Numbered from the stretch's first letter, positions 27,265-39,783 are shown. The stretch: 64,000 bases of DNA from Richelia sinica FACHB-800 (GCF_014698825.1 NZ_JACJTT010000008.1:95466-159465); one strand, 5' to 3'. A program made the numbers and translations. The notes: generated by a model not told the origin, from the sequence alone.

Positions 27265-28034
27265 ATGATCACTAGCGCTTAACTGACCTTGATTTTCAGA
27301 TGGATAGGAATCTATGAGACAGATCACACCAAACAACCTATCAAGATCACATTCACCAGAGATACTTACGCAAGATTAACCTGCTTCTCTGATTTAGACA
27401 AGTTCACACCAGTTCGTAAAACGTAAAGTTTACTTGGTGCCTTGCCTAAGTCACTCTTCACAACCCAGGATTTCCGCTTTTCACAGTTAGTTGTGCCTTG
27501 CTTGGTGTGATGTCAGGGATGTAGACAAATATCTTAGCTTTGCTAACTCCACTGTCACTGTTAAAGTTTGAGCAATTAAGGCTTCTGAAAAAGCGATGTT
27601 CCTGCTGTAGACCTTTTCAAGATTTTTTTACCCAATCCGTCTTATCAATTCGAGAATTTACGTCGATTCCCTTCTAAAAGGCAACCGTGTAAAGTCTCGG
27701 CAATTTTTGCATTCATCAAGTGTGATTGAGAATACAAAAGTCTGTAAATTATTTCTATGTAAGCTTTCTGGTGTTTTTATGCCTCTCAGAGGAACTCTGA
27801 GAATTCATCAAAATCTATCATTGAAAACCAGTCCTATCTCGAAGTTAATATACAAATTTCTTATATACATGCCAATCTGGTCAACAGTATTTTGCCCGAA
27901 AATCTAGTTTTTTTTAGATTTTCTGTAGCTAAAAATACAGTTTTATCTCTATAGATGAGTTATGTCCGTGATAAAAAATACTTAATTCAGGGTTGACCAT
28001 GGGAAGTTTGTCTAGGTATTTTAACTGCCCAAAG
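27265..28034 (-). promoter_or_regulatory. Long leader/intergenic region of the M23 gene, possible riboswitch
   Basis: About 770 bases separate the M23 start from trmL. On the minus strand, the part from about 27530 to 27360 holds two similar phrases, AAGCAAGGCACAACTAAC and AGGCAAGGCACCAAGTAAAC, with intervening short stems (CACAACTAACTGTG and GTAAACTTTAC). This looks like a structured RNA leader. Cyanobacterial cell-wall hydrolase genes are known targets of c-di-AMP (ydaO/yuaA) riboswitches, but the canonical core is not matched clearly by eye, so this is only a candidate. The rest (27540-28034) holds no supportable gene. Confidence 0.35.
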
Positions 28035-28511
28035 CTAGGAATATAAATAGCCTAGCTGCCGTCGAGATTCAAATAATCCAATAGAAACACTTACTGATAG
28101 ATTTAAGCTACGGACTCCAGGCTCGGCCATGGGAATGTATAAAGTAGCATCACAGGCTGCTAGCACCTCCGTAGGTAAGCCAGTGGTTTCACTACCAAAT
28201 AGTAACCAGTCATTGGCTTGATACTCAAACTGGACATAGTTGGCACTGCCACCTACACTAAACCCTAATAATCTACCTCCACGCTGCTGGTGAATGGTTT
28301 GAAACTGGATAAAAGATTCATAATAATGAAGCTTAACATAAGGCCAATAGTCCAATCCTGCTCTTTTGAGGTAGCGATCGCTAATTTCAAATCCTAAGGG
28401 CCCAACTAAATGTAATTCTGTCCCTGTAGCAGCGCAAGTTCTGGCAATATTACCTGTATTTGGTGGAATTTGGGGGTTAACTAAAACTACCTGGGGCATG
28501 GTTACGAACAA
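28035..28511 (-). CDS. trmL: tRNA (cytidine/uridine(34)-2'-O)-methyltransferase
   Basis: The 158-residue SPOUT methyltransferase modifies the wobble ribose of tRNA-Leu. The protein is a single trefoil-knot domain: 'QVVLVNPQIPPNTGNIARTCAATG', 'HLVGPLGFEISDRYLKRAGLDYW', 'WLLFGSETTGLP' and 'IPMAEPGVRSLNLSVSVSI' are the conserved motifs, the last two binding S-adenosylmethionine in the knot. Length and motifs match the TrmL (YibK) family. It appears monocistronic. Confidence 0.93.
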   Translation of the reverse strand: MFVTMPQVVLVNPQIPPNTGNIARTCAATGTELHLVGPLGFEISDRYLKRAGLDYWPYVKLHYYESFIQFQTIHQQRGGRLLGFSVGGSANYVQFEYQANDWLLFGSETTGLPTEVLAACDATLYIPMAEPGVRSLNLSVSVSIGLFESRRQLGYLYS

Positions 28512-28954
28512 TGAATTTTTGTATAAAATTATGCTTTTATAGCCAAAAACCTATCTAATGATAGAGGCTATATATAGTTTTTTTTAATATTACAACAGTA
28601 TTAAGTATTGATTAGATTTTTAAAACCCAGGTAATTTTGGAGCTAAATCATGCTTAAAAGTAATTTAGGGTGTTAAAACAAGATATTTCAAGTGCAGGAG
28701 TTCTCCCTTTAACAACAGACTCATCCCCAAGATTACACACCCGAACCCAGTTGGCAGGATACCCTTGCCGATTTCATCATCTTTCTTGTTGCTGATTAGC
28801 TTTTTCTGGGTGTAACTTGGCTTCAGTGATACTCCTGAACTTGAAATTTTGAGACTATTTGAAAATTAAATCAGGTATTGATCATGGCAGCAGCTAGCAA
28901 TTACCTTGTGCTAATCGCGGAAAATTGATGATCCGCACGAGGAAATAAATTCAT
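28512..28954. other. Intergenic stretch, nothing recognised
   Basis: About 443 bases between trmL and gshA. The sequence is AT-rich in the left half and shows no open frame with family features, no tRNA, and no tandem repeat. It should hold the trmL promoter near its left end and the 3' end of the gshA transcript on the right. Confidence 0.4.
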
Positions 28955-30094
28955 TTAAGCTGTTACCGAAGAACATAATTTACTTTCTAGTTCTTTTTCC
29001 CTCTCTTGGGTCGAGATGATTGCTTGTTGAATTACTCGCTGGGCATCAAAACCTACTTTATGAAGTTGTAGCCACTGTTGAGCTTCGTTGCCTTCCCGTA
29101 AAATCTTGTTTAAAGGTGATAGGAAACAACTAAAGCCTTGTTGTTTAGCGATCGCCCAAACTTCCTGATATAGTTCACCTATCCAATCTCTCGCTAAAAT
29201 CGAGCTACCATCTTGCCAATGCTGTAATTTCGCATCCAGGCTAGCCGTAGCTGCGGCTATTTCGTTTCTTGCAGTTACAGCAATCAGTTCTGCTGGAGAA
29301 AATCTACTCTGAGTCAGAGGGTCAATGCTAGGGTTGTCAATGATTTGTAATAACCGCGCTTCTAGTAAAGCCGTAATCGCTAATAGAGAAATAGGATCTG
29401 TGACTAAATCGCAAATTCGCAACTCCAACCGATTCAAATCATAGGGACGACCATTGCCATTAGGACGGACAGACACCCACAAATGGCGAACATTTTGCAT
29501 GGTTCCTAAGGCCAGTTGTTTTTCCACCCATTGAATATGGTCAGCGTGGCTAGCAAATAAGGGGACATGGCTGGGTGTTTGGGGAAATAGACCCCAACGG
29601 GTCGAATGATAGCCTGTGGCTTTACCATCTAAAAACGGAGAGGAGGCACTCAAAGCCAGGAATAGGGGTGCTTCTAAACGGATGATGCGACAAGCACGCA
29701 TTAACAATTCTGGGTCACTGATGCCAATATTAATATGTACGCTGGCAGTAACTACCTTTGTGCCGTAGGTATTCTCAATATAGTCATGGTAGCGGTTGGT
29801 GGGGTCAGAACGATAGAAGCGATCGCTTCCTGCTAAAGATAGGGTACTACCAGGAATGAGAGTGTAGTTATTTAATTGTTGTAAATAATTCCGTAACTGC
29901 CGCCGAGGACGCAATAAACCACATAACAACGTGTCATAATTGGCAGATGGGTCAGTAGTATATTCTACATTGCGGCTATCTGGCTCCCGAACAAACCCAT
30001 CCAAATCATGGACAATTTTGTCGGAGAGACCGACGACTTCACCTTGAGGTGTGCCAGTGTACATCTCAATCTCAAAGCCTTTTAATAAGACCAC
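28955..30094 (-). CDS. gshA: Glutamate-cysteine ligase, cyanobacterial type
   Basis: The enzyme catalyses the first step of glutathione synthesis (glutamate + cysteine + ATP). The 379 residues match the cyanobacterial GCS2-like family: 'LLKGFEIEMYTGTP', 'REPDSRNVEYTTDPS', 'TLIPGSTLSLAGSDRFYRSDP', 'VVTASVHINIGI' and 'LWVSVRPNGNGRPYDLNRLELRICD'. The start is GTG at 30094, preceded by GAGGAG at the expected distance. Proteobacterial GshA differs in length and motifs. It is monocistronic and divergent from the hydrolase at 30300. Confidence 0.92.
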   Translation of the reverse strand: MVLLKGFEIEMYTGTPQGEVVGLSDKIVHDLDGFVREPDSRNVEYTTDPSANYDTLLCGLLRPRRQLRNYLQQLNNYTLIPGSTLSLAGSDRFYRSDPTNRYHDYIENTYGTKVVTASVHINIGISDPELLMRACRIIRLEAPLFLALSASSPFLDGKATGYHSTRWGLFPQTPSHVPLFASHADHIQWVEKQLALGTMQNVRHLWVSVRPNGNGRPYDLNRLELRICDLVTDPISLLAITALLEARLLQIIDNPSIDPLTQSRFSPAELIAVTARNEIAAATASLDAKLQHWQDGSSILARDWIGELYQEVWAIAKQQGFSCFLSPLNKILREGNEAQQWLQLHKVGFDAQRVIQQAIISTQEREKELESKLCSSVTA

Positions 30095-30299
30095 TTTATT
30101 CTCCTCGGCTCTCCTAATTTAAATAAATTGTATCGAAATAGACGATTTAATGCACCTTTGTCATAAATTTACATCAGCAGCGCCTCAAAATGTCCGCCTT
30201 TAATCCGTCTGAGGGAGAATAGCCTATCTATCTATAGATGTTTTGAGGTCGAATTTTCTGCATAATTCCAGCCTAATCACTGCTCAAAATCCTCTATTT

Positions 30300-31163
30300 A
30301 TGACATTTATCGTTAACTCTTGGACACACGCCTATATCAACACCAATGGTGTGAAACTGCATTACGTCACCCAAGGTGAAGGCCCGTTAATGCTCATGCT
30401 GCACGGTTTTCCTGAATTCTGGTATTCTTGGCGGCATCAAATCCCCGAATTTGCTCCTAATTTCAAAGTAGTGGCCCTTGATTTACGGGGCTATAACGAT
30501 AGTGACAAGCCTCAATCCCAAGCTGCCTATGTGATGGATGAATTTGTCAAAGATGTAAAAGGCGTAATTGAGGGCTTAGGATACGATTCTTGTATTTTAG
30601 TAGGACATGATTGGGGTGGAGCGATCGCTTGGAATTTCGCCTACACCTATCCAGAGATGGTAGAAAAATTAATCGTTCTCAACCTTCCCCATCCTGCCAA
30701 ATTTGCCCAAGGCTTAACCACTCCCCAACAACTACTCCGCAGTTACTACATTTTCCTATTCCAAATTCCTTTCCTCCCAGAAATCATCCTCCAAGCTGAT
30801 GACTATGAAGCTATTGCTCAAATCATCCCCCGTACAGCGACTCAAAAAACGGCTTTCACTGCGGCTGATATAGAAGCATATAAAGACGCTGCGGCTAAAC
30901 GTGGTGCAATCACTGCCATGTTGAACTATTACCGTAACATCTTCCAGCAAATCCCCCTCAACAAAAATTGGAGTGTGCTGGAAGTTCCCACCTTGATGAT
31001 TTGGGGAGAACAGGATACAGCACTAGGAAAGGAACTCACCTACGGAACTGAGCAATATGTACGCAACTTAGAAATTAAATATGTTCCCAATTCTGGCCAT
31101 TGGGTACAGCAAGAACAACCGGAATTAGTGAGCAACTATATCCACAATTTTCTCAAAACTTAA
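30300..31163 (+). CDS. Alpha/beta hydrolase, epoxide-hydrolase type
   Basis: From ATG 30300 the protein has 287 residues; the upstream extension to 30243 is not typical of the family. It shows 'LMLMLHGFPEFWYSWRHQI' (HG oxyanion motif), the nucleophile elbow 'LVGHDWGGAIAW' with Asp, a lid domain with 'YYIFLFQIPFLPE', a catalytic Asp near 'MIWGEQDTALG' and His in 'NSGHWVQQEQPE'. This set is characteristic of epoxide hydrolases. The physiological substrate is not known. It is distinct from the other hydrolase at 6851 although of the same superfamily. Confidence 0.9.
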   Translation: MTFIVNSWTHAYINTNGVKLHYVTQGEGPLMLMLHGFPEFWYSWRHQIPEFAPNFKVVALDLRGYNDSDKPQSQAAYVMDEFVKDVKGVIEGLGYDSCILVGHDWGGAIAWNFAYTYPEMVEKLIVLNLPHPAKFAQGLTTPQQLLRSYYIFLFQIPFLPEIILQADDYEAIAQIIPRTATQKTAFTAADIEAYKDAAAKRGAITAMLNYYRNIFQQIPLNKNWSVLEVPTLMIWGEQDTALGKELTYGTEQYVRNLEIKYVPNSGHWVQQEQPELVSNYIHNFLKT

Positions 31164-31463
31164 AGTATTATCAAGAATTAATTTATTGACTGGTTTTTCC
31201 CGGTTATCATTAACATAAAATCATGACTTTTCTAACTAGACAGTTTATAATCTGGCACAATAATTAACTAGCGAAAATCAGCTATTTTCTAGCAAATCAG
31301 CCGCATCTATAACCAATTGCTAAAGGGTTTTGTCAGCATCACAAAACTATTTAGAAAAATACACATATAACTTGTGAGATAGATCAATATTGTTTAGGAA
31401 TTTAGTGAGATAATAGGGTTGTGAGGTAAAGAACGGACGTTATTTTATTACTAAGGGGGACAT

Positions 31464-31919
31464 ATGAAACTCCAGCTATTAGCCGCTATAGCCTTAGCAA
31501 CTCCCCTATTCTTCGCTAATTCAGTTCAAGCAGGGAATAACAAGGACTTACAACAGCTATTAAACACCAGGGAATGTATCAACTGTAATTTGTCAGGAGT
31601 TAATCTCAGTGGCGCTCATTTGATTGGTGCTGACCTACGGGGAGCAAATCTCCAAGGTGCTAACTTGACCAATGCCAATCTTGAAGGTGCTGACCTAACT
31701 GGGGCTAACTTAAAGGGTGCTAATTTAACTTCAGCTTTTGTTACAAATGTTAATTTGAAACGAGCCAATCTCAACGGTGCTAACTTGACTCGTGCGACTA
31801 TCAATGATTCCAACGTGTATCAAGCATCAATGAATGATTTGACAATTACTGATGCAGAAATTTTTAACACAGGAATAGGTATTGGTGGCGACAGTGCGGA
31901 AATTCCTGATTGGAAATAG
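31464..31919 (+). CDS. Secreted pentapeptide-repeat protein
   Basis: The 151-residue protein has a cleavable-looking signal peptide (residues 1-23, ending near 'SVQAGN') and then a CINCNLSG-type motif that often begins cyanobacterial pentapeptide domains. About a dozen A(D/N)LxxA repeats follow ('ANLQGANLTNANLEGADLTG' area), predicted to form a right-handed quadrilateral beta-helix. The C-terminus ('GIGIGGDSAEIPDWK') is outside the repeat. Such proteins are common in cyanobacterial periplasm or thylakoid lumen; most have unknown roles. A strong SD (AAGGGGGA) precedes the ATG. Confidence 0.9.
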   Translation: MKLQLLAAIALATPLFFANSVQAGNNKDLQQLLNTRECINCNLSGVNLSGAHLIGADLRGANLQGANLTNANLEGADLTGANLKGANLTSAFVTNVNLKRANLNGANLTRATINDSNVYQASMNDLTITDAEIFNTGIGIGGDSAEIPDWK

Positions 31920-31979
31920 ATTTAAGGGCGTAGGTATTTAAGAACAGCCTACATGACAATTAGATTCATCTGAAAAGAA

Positions 31980-32020
31980 ACCTCTGCAAGATCGTTATTA
32001 TTGATCAATCAAGCAGAGGT
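31980..32020. terminator. Bidirectional terminator between the pentapeptide gene and metK
   Basis: ACCTCTGC (31980-31987) and GCAGAGGT (32013-32020) form a perfect eight-pair stem around a 25-base loop, with a T-rich stretch on the right for the plus strand (ATTATTTTG) and TTTCTTTTC on the left for the minus strand. It can serve both convergent genes. Confidence 0.7.
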
Positions 32021-32045
32021 ATTATTTTGTCTAAATAATATACCC

Positions 32046-33320
32046 TTAAGTTAAGGCTGGAGCGATCGCTTCTGCCAGTGCTTTTTGCACAGCTTCCTTC
32101 AACACATCCACCTTATCAGTACGTTCCCAAGGTAAATCTAAATCGTTCCGTCCCAAGTGACCATAGGCCGCGATGTCCTGATAAAAACGTCCGCCTCTTT
32201 CACTGGGTAAGTTACGTAAATTGAAAGTATGGATAATACCTGCTGGACGCAACTCAAAATTTTCTTTGATTAGTTCCAACAAAATTTCATCATCAACCTT
32301 GCCCGTTCCAAAAGTATCCAATAGAATACTCACAGGTCTAGCCACACCAATGGCATAGCTTAACTGCACTTCACACTTATCCGCTAACCCAGCAGCAACA
32401 ATATTTTTCGCCACATAGCGAGCAGCATAAGCAGCAGAACGGTCTACCTTGGTGGGGTCTTTACCAGAAAAAGCGCCACCACCGTGACGAGAATAACCAC
32501 CGTAGGTATCAACAATAATCTTCCGGCCAGTTAAACCAGAGTCACCTTGAGGCCCACCAATGACAAACTTACCTGTGGGGTTAACCAAAAATCGTGTATC
32601 TTGGCTGGGTTTAACATCAATATCACTAAACACAGGTTGTACTACCGCAGACCAAAGGTCTTCTTTGATTTTGGCTTGCACAGCTGCATCATCAGTAATA
32701 TCGCCAATGGTTGGTGTATGCTGAGTAGAAATTAAGATCGTATCAATTCCCACCGGCTTACCATCTTCATACACCACTGTGACTTGGGTCTTACCATCAG
32801 GGCGTAAATAAGCTAAATCACCAGTTTTTCGCACAGCTGCTAGACGACGAGCAATTCTGTGTGCCAAACTAATAGGCAACGGCATAAACTCTGGGGTTTC
32901 ATTGCAAGCAAAACCAAACATGATACCTTGGTCGCCAGCCCCAATCTTATCAAATTGCTCATCACTATCTTGAGAGCGGGTTTCTTGAGCAGTATTTACA
33001 CCTTGGGCAATATCCGAAGATTGTTCATCCAACGCCACTAACACACTGGCACTATTGGCAGAGAAACCGTTGACTGCATCAGTGTAACCGATTTCTGCAA
33101 TCTTCTTCCGGGCCAAATTGACATAATTCACATTGGCTTTTGTGGTAATTTCTCCAGTAATTAGCACCAAACCAGTATTAACCACAACTTCAGCCGCCAC
33201 ACGACTACTAGGGTCTTGTGTTAGCAGTGCATCAAGAATAGTATCAGAAATTTGATCGCAGATTTTATCTGGATGGCCTTCTGTAACAGACTCGGAGGTA
33301 AATAAATAACGACGAGACAA
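32046..33320 (-). CDS. metK: S-adenosylmethionine synthase
   Basis: MetK makes S-adenosylmethionine from methionine and ATP. From TTG 33320 the protein is 424 residues and begins [11 protein letters not shown], the usual cyanobacterial N-terminus; AGGAGG at 33329-33334 is eight bases upstream. An ATG at 33338 gives six extra residues but would place the SD inside the gene, so I prefer TTG. Motifs '[19 protein letters not shown]', '[10 protein letters not shown]' and '[19 protein letters not shown]' are diagnostic. It may share a transcript with prk upstream, though a terminator lies between them. Confidence 0.95.
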   Translation of the reverse strand: MSRRYLFTSESVTEGHPDKICDQISDTILDALLTQDPSSRVAAEVVVNTGLVLITGEITTKANVNYVNLARKKIAEIGYTDAVNGFSANSASVLVALDEQSSDIAQGVNTAQETRSQDSDEQFDKIGAGDQGIMFGFACNETPEFMPLPISLAHRIARRLAAVRKTGDLAYLRPDGKTQVTVVYEDGKPVGIDTILISTQHTPTIGDITDDAAVQAKIKEDLWSAVVQPVFSDIDVKPSQDTRFLVNPTGKFVIGGPQGDSGLTGRKIIVDTYGGYSRHGGGAFSGKDPTKVDRSAAYAARYVAKNIVAAGLADKCEVQLSYAIGVARPVSILLDTFGTGKVDDEILLELIKENFELRPAGIIHTFNLRNLPSERGGRFYQDIAAYGHLGRNDLDLPWERTDKVDVLKEAVQKALAEAIAPALT

Positions 33321-33328
33321 AGGAAGTT

Positions 33329-33334
33329 CCTCCT
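33329..33334 (-). promoter_or_regulatory. Shine-Dalgarno that sets the metK start
   Basis: AGGAGG on the minus strand, eight bases before TTG 33320 and just inside the frame that begins at ATG 33338. The position supports the TTG as the real start codon of metK. Confidence 0.7.
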
Positions 33335-33466
33335 GCATTAATTTTGAACACTGACTAAAATTAGTTATTTAGTTCAGCTACTCTCTGAAATCATAACAAT
33401 AGTGACACATTCATTTATAAGTGTCTCCTATGTTGATAATTTTGGGAATATAACAGTATGACCTGT

Positions 33467-33500
33467 AAAAAAAAGCGGGCGTTACCCGTAAGTAACCCCC
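33467..33500 (-). terminator. Rho-independent terminator of prk
   Basis: On the minus strand a stem pairs GGG.GTTAC with GTAAC.CCC (one C-C mismatch, six-base loop) and is followed by eight T. It lies about 30 bases after the prk stop. Confidence 0.8.
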
Positions 33501-33528
33501 TTCCTTTTGACACGAATAAGGTTGTTTT

Positions 33529-34533
33529 TTAAACCTTAACTGCCATTTTTGCTTCCTGTGCTGTCAACCGTTCATAGGTTGCACGCATTTTTAAGCCAGT
33601 GAGAACTTGGAACAAACCTGTACCGTTATTAGAACCTGGATATTCACGGTGTTGCAGCAACAGGTGAGTCATCTCACCCTGATATTTAGTGGATGTATTG
33701 CTCAGATGAGTTTCGACGTAAATTACCTCTTCCAAGTTGTCGAATTGACCATCTACTTCTAAAACAGAAACGTAACGACCATAGTACACATCGGAACCAT
33801 AGTACAGTTGCATACCTGGGTAAGAACAAGTTAACTTGCGTCCACAGGGAGTCCACTGGATGGTTGAACCTTCATCAAACAGATATACAGGGTCAAATCC
33901 TTCCTTACCTTCCCGTTGCAGCATCCGTACCCGCAGAACTTTCCGTTCTGTGTCATCTTTAATTAAGTTGGTGGGTAATACTTGCAGAACTACATCGGCA
34001 AATTCCCGTTGAGGTTCAATGAACTTGTCAAAATCGGGTTTGCGAGAATTAATTTGGGCTAATACATCTTCATAACGATGGCCTCTCTCAGCCATATCCC
34101 GTTGAATCTTCCAGGCAATTTTGACTTCATCACTAATGTCAAAATAAACGCTGAAATCAAGTAACGCTCTTACCCGCTCATCATATAAAGGATGTAAACC
34201 CTCAACTACTATAATGTGGTTTGGCTCGATCCGTTCTGGAGGATCGATCATACCGGTTTCGTGGTTGTAAATCGGCTTGTCAATTGCTTGACCTTCTTTG
34301 AGAGCTTTAATTTGCTCATACATGAGGTCAAAATTGTTCGCTCTGGGGTCGAGTGCGGTTATACCTGTTTCTTTTCTTTGTTTACGGTCTAGGCAATGAT
34401 AGTCATCTAAACAGATAACTGTCATTAATTCCTCGCCAAATAGATCGATCAACCGACGCAAAAACGTAGATTTACCGCACCCGGAGTCTCCGGCTACTCC
34501 AATCAGTACCACGCGTTCCGGCTTACTTGTCAT
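33529..34533 (-). CDS. prk: Phosphoribulokinase
   Basis: The Calvin-cycle enzyme phosphorylates ribulose-5-phosphate to RuBP. The 334-residue protein has the P-loop 'GVAGDSGCGKSTFLRRL' and 'CLDDYHCLDRKQR'. Cys19 and Cys41 match the redox pair that forms a disulfide in the dark and allows CP12/GAPDH complex formation; a second pair is in 'TPCGRKLTCSYPG'. 'PIYNHETG' and 'VVEGLHPLYDERVR' complete the class II Prk signature. A terminator follows at 33467-33500. The upstream region is 1.2 kb long and shared with the divergent petH. Confidence 0.96.
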   Translation of the reverse strand: MTSKPERVVLIGVAGDSGCGKSTFLRRLIDLFGEELMTVICLDDYHCLDRKQRKETGITALDPRANNFDLMYEQIKALKEGQAIDKPIYNHETGMIDPPERIEPNHIIVVEGLHPLYDERVRALLDFSVYFDISDEVKIAWKIQRDMAERGHRYEDVLAQINSRKPDFDKFIEPQREFADVVLQVLPTNLIKDDTERKVLRVRMLQREGKEGFDPVYLFDEGSTIQWTPCGRKLTCSYPGMQLYYGSDVYYGRYVSVLEVDGQFDNLEEVIYVETHLSNTSTKYQGEMTHLLLQHREYPGSNNGTGLFQVLTGLKMRATYERLTAQEAKMAVKV

Positions 34534-37074
<2,541 letters not shown>

Positions 37075-37141
37075 TAGTCACTGGTTTTCAGTTTTTGGGC
37101 TGGGACAAATTTTACTTGACAAAAGATAATTAGTTCCAAGT

Positions 37142-37180
37142 TTGTAGGTGGGGTATTGCCTCACCTACAATTGTGTTTAT
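37142..37180 (+). terminator. Likely terminator of petH
   Basis: TTGTAGGTG (37142-37150) pairs with CACCTACAA (37162-37170), and the inner GGG/CCT extends the stem to about 12 pairs. A moderately T-rich tail (TTGTGTTTAT) follows. It lies about 70 bases after the stop. The T run is weak, so it could also be a copy of an intergenic hairpin repeat. Confidence 0.55.
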
Positions 37181-37215
37181 ATGAATATTTATAAACAGTG
37201 TTGGGTGCAACATTT

Positions 37216-38514
37216 ATGGGTGTAAAGCTAGGAATTTTGGGATTAGGTACGGTGGGGACGGGGACAGTCAAACTGTTGCAAGATAAGAATGGCCGTCACC
37301 CCTTATTACAGGATATAGAAATTTATCGGGTAGGTGTGCGATCGCTTGATAAACCCCGTGATGTGCAATTACCGGAGGGAGTAATTACTACAGATTTAGA
37401 AGGGATTGTCAATGATCCAGAAATAGATATAGTTGTAGAACTAATGGGGGGTCTAGAACCTGCCAGAACACTCATTTTGAAGGCAATTGCCAATGGCAAA
37501 CATATAGTCACTGCCAACAAAGCCGCTATTTCTCGCTTTGGGGCAGAAATCTTTACTGCGGCTAACCAAGCTGGTGTATACGTAATGCTGGAAGCTTCTG
37601 TGGGGGGTGGTATTCCAGTAATTCAACCCTTGAAGCAGTCTTTAAGTGTTAACCAAATTAGTGCAGTTACAGGTATTGTCAATGGTACTACCAACTATAT
37701 CTTGACAAGGATGCAAACCGAAGGGAGTGACTTTGCTGATGTGTTAGCAGATGCTCAAAAATTGGGTTATGCAGAAGCTGACCCGACAGCAGATGTGGAT
37801 GGTTGGGACGCTGGAGATAAAATTGCGATTTTGGCTTCTTTAGGATTTGGTGGCAGAATTAATCGAGAACAGGTCTATTGTGAAGGTATCCGCCAAGTTA
37901 GTAAGACCGATATCGCCTATGCTAGCAAATTGGGGTTTGTAATTAAATTATTAGCGATCGCCCAAAATGTGAAAAATGGTCATAGGGATAATTCTCTACT
38001 GTCCGTCAGAGTTCATCCCACCCTTGTCCCCCAAACCCATCCCCTAGCCAGCATTAACGGCGTGTATAATGCCATTTTGGTAGAAGGGGAACCCATCGGA
38101 CAAGTAATGTTTTTCGGACCTGGTGCAGGTGAAGGTGCAACAGCTAGTGCAGTGTCTGCCGATATTCTCAACTTAGTGGCTAACCTCAAAACCAATCATG
38201 CTCACCTCAACCCCACATTAGCCTGTCGTCATCAACACTACTCAGAAATTGCCCCCATTTCCGAATTAGTTACTCGTTTTTACACCCGGTTTCTCACAGA
38301 AGACCATCCTGGAGTCATTGGTCAATTGGGTACCTGCTTTGGTAAACATGGTGTCAGCTTAGAGTCAGTTGTCCAAACTGGATTTCATGGTCAACTAGCG
38401 GAAATTGTTGTAGTCACTCATGATGTGCGGGAAGGAGACTTTCGACAAGCTTTAGCAGAAATTGCCGCCATGCCAGCTATTAACAGCATCCCTAGCATAT
38501 TCAGGGTATTATAA
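37216..38514 (+). CDS. hom: Homoserine dehydrogenase
   Basis: The enzyme reduces aspartate semialdehyde to homoserine for Thr and Met synthesis. I start at ATG 37216 (432 residues) rather than GTG 37198. Domains: NAD(P)-binding Rossmann ('LGILGLGTVGTGTV', residues 5-20), catalytic domain ('VEASVGGGIPVI'-type motif at 'LEASVGGGIPVIQPL', 'GIVNGTTNYIL', 'AEADPTADVDGWDAGDK'), and a C-terminal ACT domain ('HPGVIGQLGTCFGKHGVSLESV') for threonine feedback. It stands alone, with lysC 18 kb away serving the same pathway. Confidence 0.94.
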   Translation: MGVKLGILGLGTVGTGTVKLLQDKNGRHPLLQDIEIYRVGVRSLDKPRDVQLPEGVITTDLEGIVNDPEIDIVVELMGGLEPARTLILKAIANGKHIVTANKAAISRFGAEIFTAANQAGVYVMLEASVGGGIPVIQPLKQSLSVNQISAVTGIVNGTTNYILTRMQTEGSDFADVLADAQKLGYAEADPTADVDGWDAGDKIAILASLGFGGRINREQVYCEGIRQVSKTDIAYASKLGFVIKLLAIAQNVKNGHRDNSLLSVRVHPTLVPQTHPLASINGVYNAILVEGEPIGQVMFFGPGAGEGATASAVSADILNLVANLKTNHAHLNPTLACRHQHYSEIAPISELVTRFYTRFLTEDHPGVIGQLGTCFGKHGVSLESVVQTGFHGQLAEIVVVTHDVREGDFRQALAEIAAMPAINSIPSIFRVL

Positions 38515-38524
38515 AAATAATCAA

Positions 38525-38538
38525 CCCCCTTGCGGGGG
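38525..38538. terminator. GC hairpin between hom and the CAAD gene
   Basis: CCCCC-TTGC-GGGGG forms a compact stem. On the minus strand it is followed by TTGATTATTTTT, so it can terminate the CAAD-protein gene, which converges here with hom. On the plus strand the tail is not T-rich. Confidence 0.6.
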
Positions 38539-38609
38539 CCTTCAAAATTCAAAAGCAAGCTTATGGTTTGAATTTTATCTTGTTTAGATACCTGAAAGAC
38601 CGCCAGATA

Positions 38610-39047
38610 TTAAGATTCTGAACCGTCTTGACCAACCACTTGAGATTTGAGGGTTGTAATTTCACTAGTTAACTCTTGTCTGGTTGAAGCTTTGAGCAAA
38701 TAGCGATAAACAAACCAGGCAGAGTAACCAATACCAATGAGTTCAAAGGTAGGTGCTACTAAAGGAATATCGTTGAGAGCATCGAGCACAGCTAGTAGCA
38801 CTTTTACAGTAACAATACCACCCAATACTAAGCCCAAAGTCACCAAAGGTTGCTTATACTGATTAAAAAAGCCACCTATATAGTCAGGTAATGTGCTTAA
38901 AAAATTAGAAATCTGTTGACCGTACTTCAACCATTCCTCCTGAGATTGCGCTGGTGGTTGGAGTTTAGTTATATTTCCCACTTGGGTATTGATTTCTGGG
39001 ATTGTTGTGTCTTTTGATTTGGTTTCTGTGTATTCCGGTTCTTGCAT
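38610..39047 (-). CDS. CAAD/CurT-type thylakoid membrane protein
   Basis: The 145-residue protein has a disordered polar N-terminus, an amphipathic helix ('WLKYGQQISNFLSTLPDYIGGF'-like region) and two membrane helices around 'LGLVLGGIVTVKVLLAVLDALNDIPLVAPTFELIGIGYSAWFVYRYL', matching the CAAD domain. CAAD occurs fused to aminoacyl-tRNA synthetases and alone, and its plant homologs (CURT1) curve thylakoid margins. I choose ATG 39047; a TTG at 39059 would add four residues. Whether this is the CurT ortholog cannot be decided here. Confidence 0.85.
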   Translation of the reverse strand: MQEPEYTETKSKDTTIPEINTQVGNITKLQPPAQSQEEWLKYGQQISNFLSTLPDYIGGFFNQYKQPLVTLGLVLGGIVTVKVLLAVLDALNDIPLVAPTFELIGIGYSAWFVYRYLLKASTRQELTSEITTLKSQVVGQDGSES

Positions 39048-39059
39048 TTTCACTTCCAA

Positions 39060-39783
39060 TATTTTGACAGTTGAGTTTTTCTAATCCTGACAATTCCAAC
39101 CATGAGGCTGTTGACCGAGCAATCTACTCTAGCAACAGCACCATTGAGTTTCGGGTACAAAAGGGTTTTAGTGACCTAATAACCATAATTGCCCCTCATC
39201 CCTACTGCATCAACTACAGGGTAGAAAGTAAGTAGGAAGATAGAAGTCAGAAGGCGGCAGGATGTATTATGGTCACCTTTCTGAGTTCTGTTTGATAAAG
39301 GAACTGGAACCTTCAAGTTTTGATGATCTGTTGTTGCGTCAGTGGTGTATCATCACTACCGACAAAGTACAAATCATGCAAAAACCAGTTTATTTCCCAT
39401 TCGCACAAGTTTAAACGCCAATTTTATCTGATATTAAAGCTATCTTCTACTGGGTTCGTCAATTAACTGATTTGGATTGATAGTAATACTTAACAAAAAT
39501 TTTTGTCTGTTCATATAGACTAGACTTTTCAGTAATTTTGTGATAAACAGCCTGAAAATGCTATCTACTCACCGAAAAGATTAATTGTTGTTTACTCAAA
39601 ACTAAGTAAATTTTTATAACTGTGCGTAGTAATTTTTCGTACTTCCGTCTAATCTCTATAGGTATAACATGCTAAAAACTGTATTTAATCCGATACAGCC
39701 ATGGTAAAATTTTCGTCCTAGTGACAAGATCCTCTTGGTAACGCGGTAAAGCTTAGGGATAAGAGCTAGGGCAAGATTAAATT
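39060..39783. other. Intergenic stretch, nothing recognised
   Basis: About 720 bases between the CAAD gene and a histidine kinase gene. I find no convincing gene, tRNA or tandem repeat. The promoters of both divergent genes must lie in it. AT-rich runs lie near 39490-39620. Confidence 0.4.

Noticed and set aside
27707..27907. Open frame of 66 codons upstream of the M23 gene.
   Set aside because: No family features, no clear RBS, and it lies in a region that looks like a leader or spacer.
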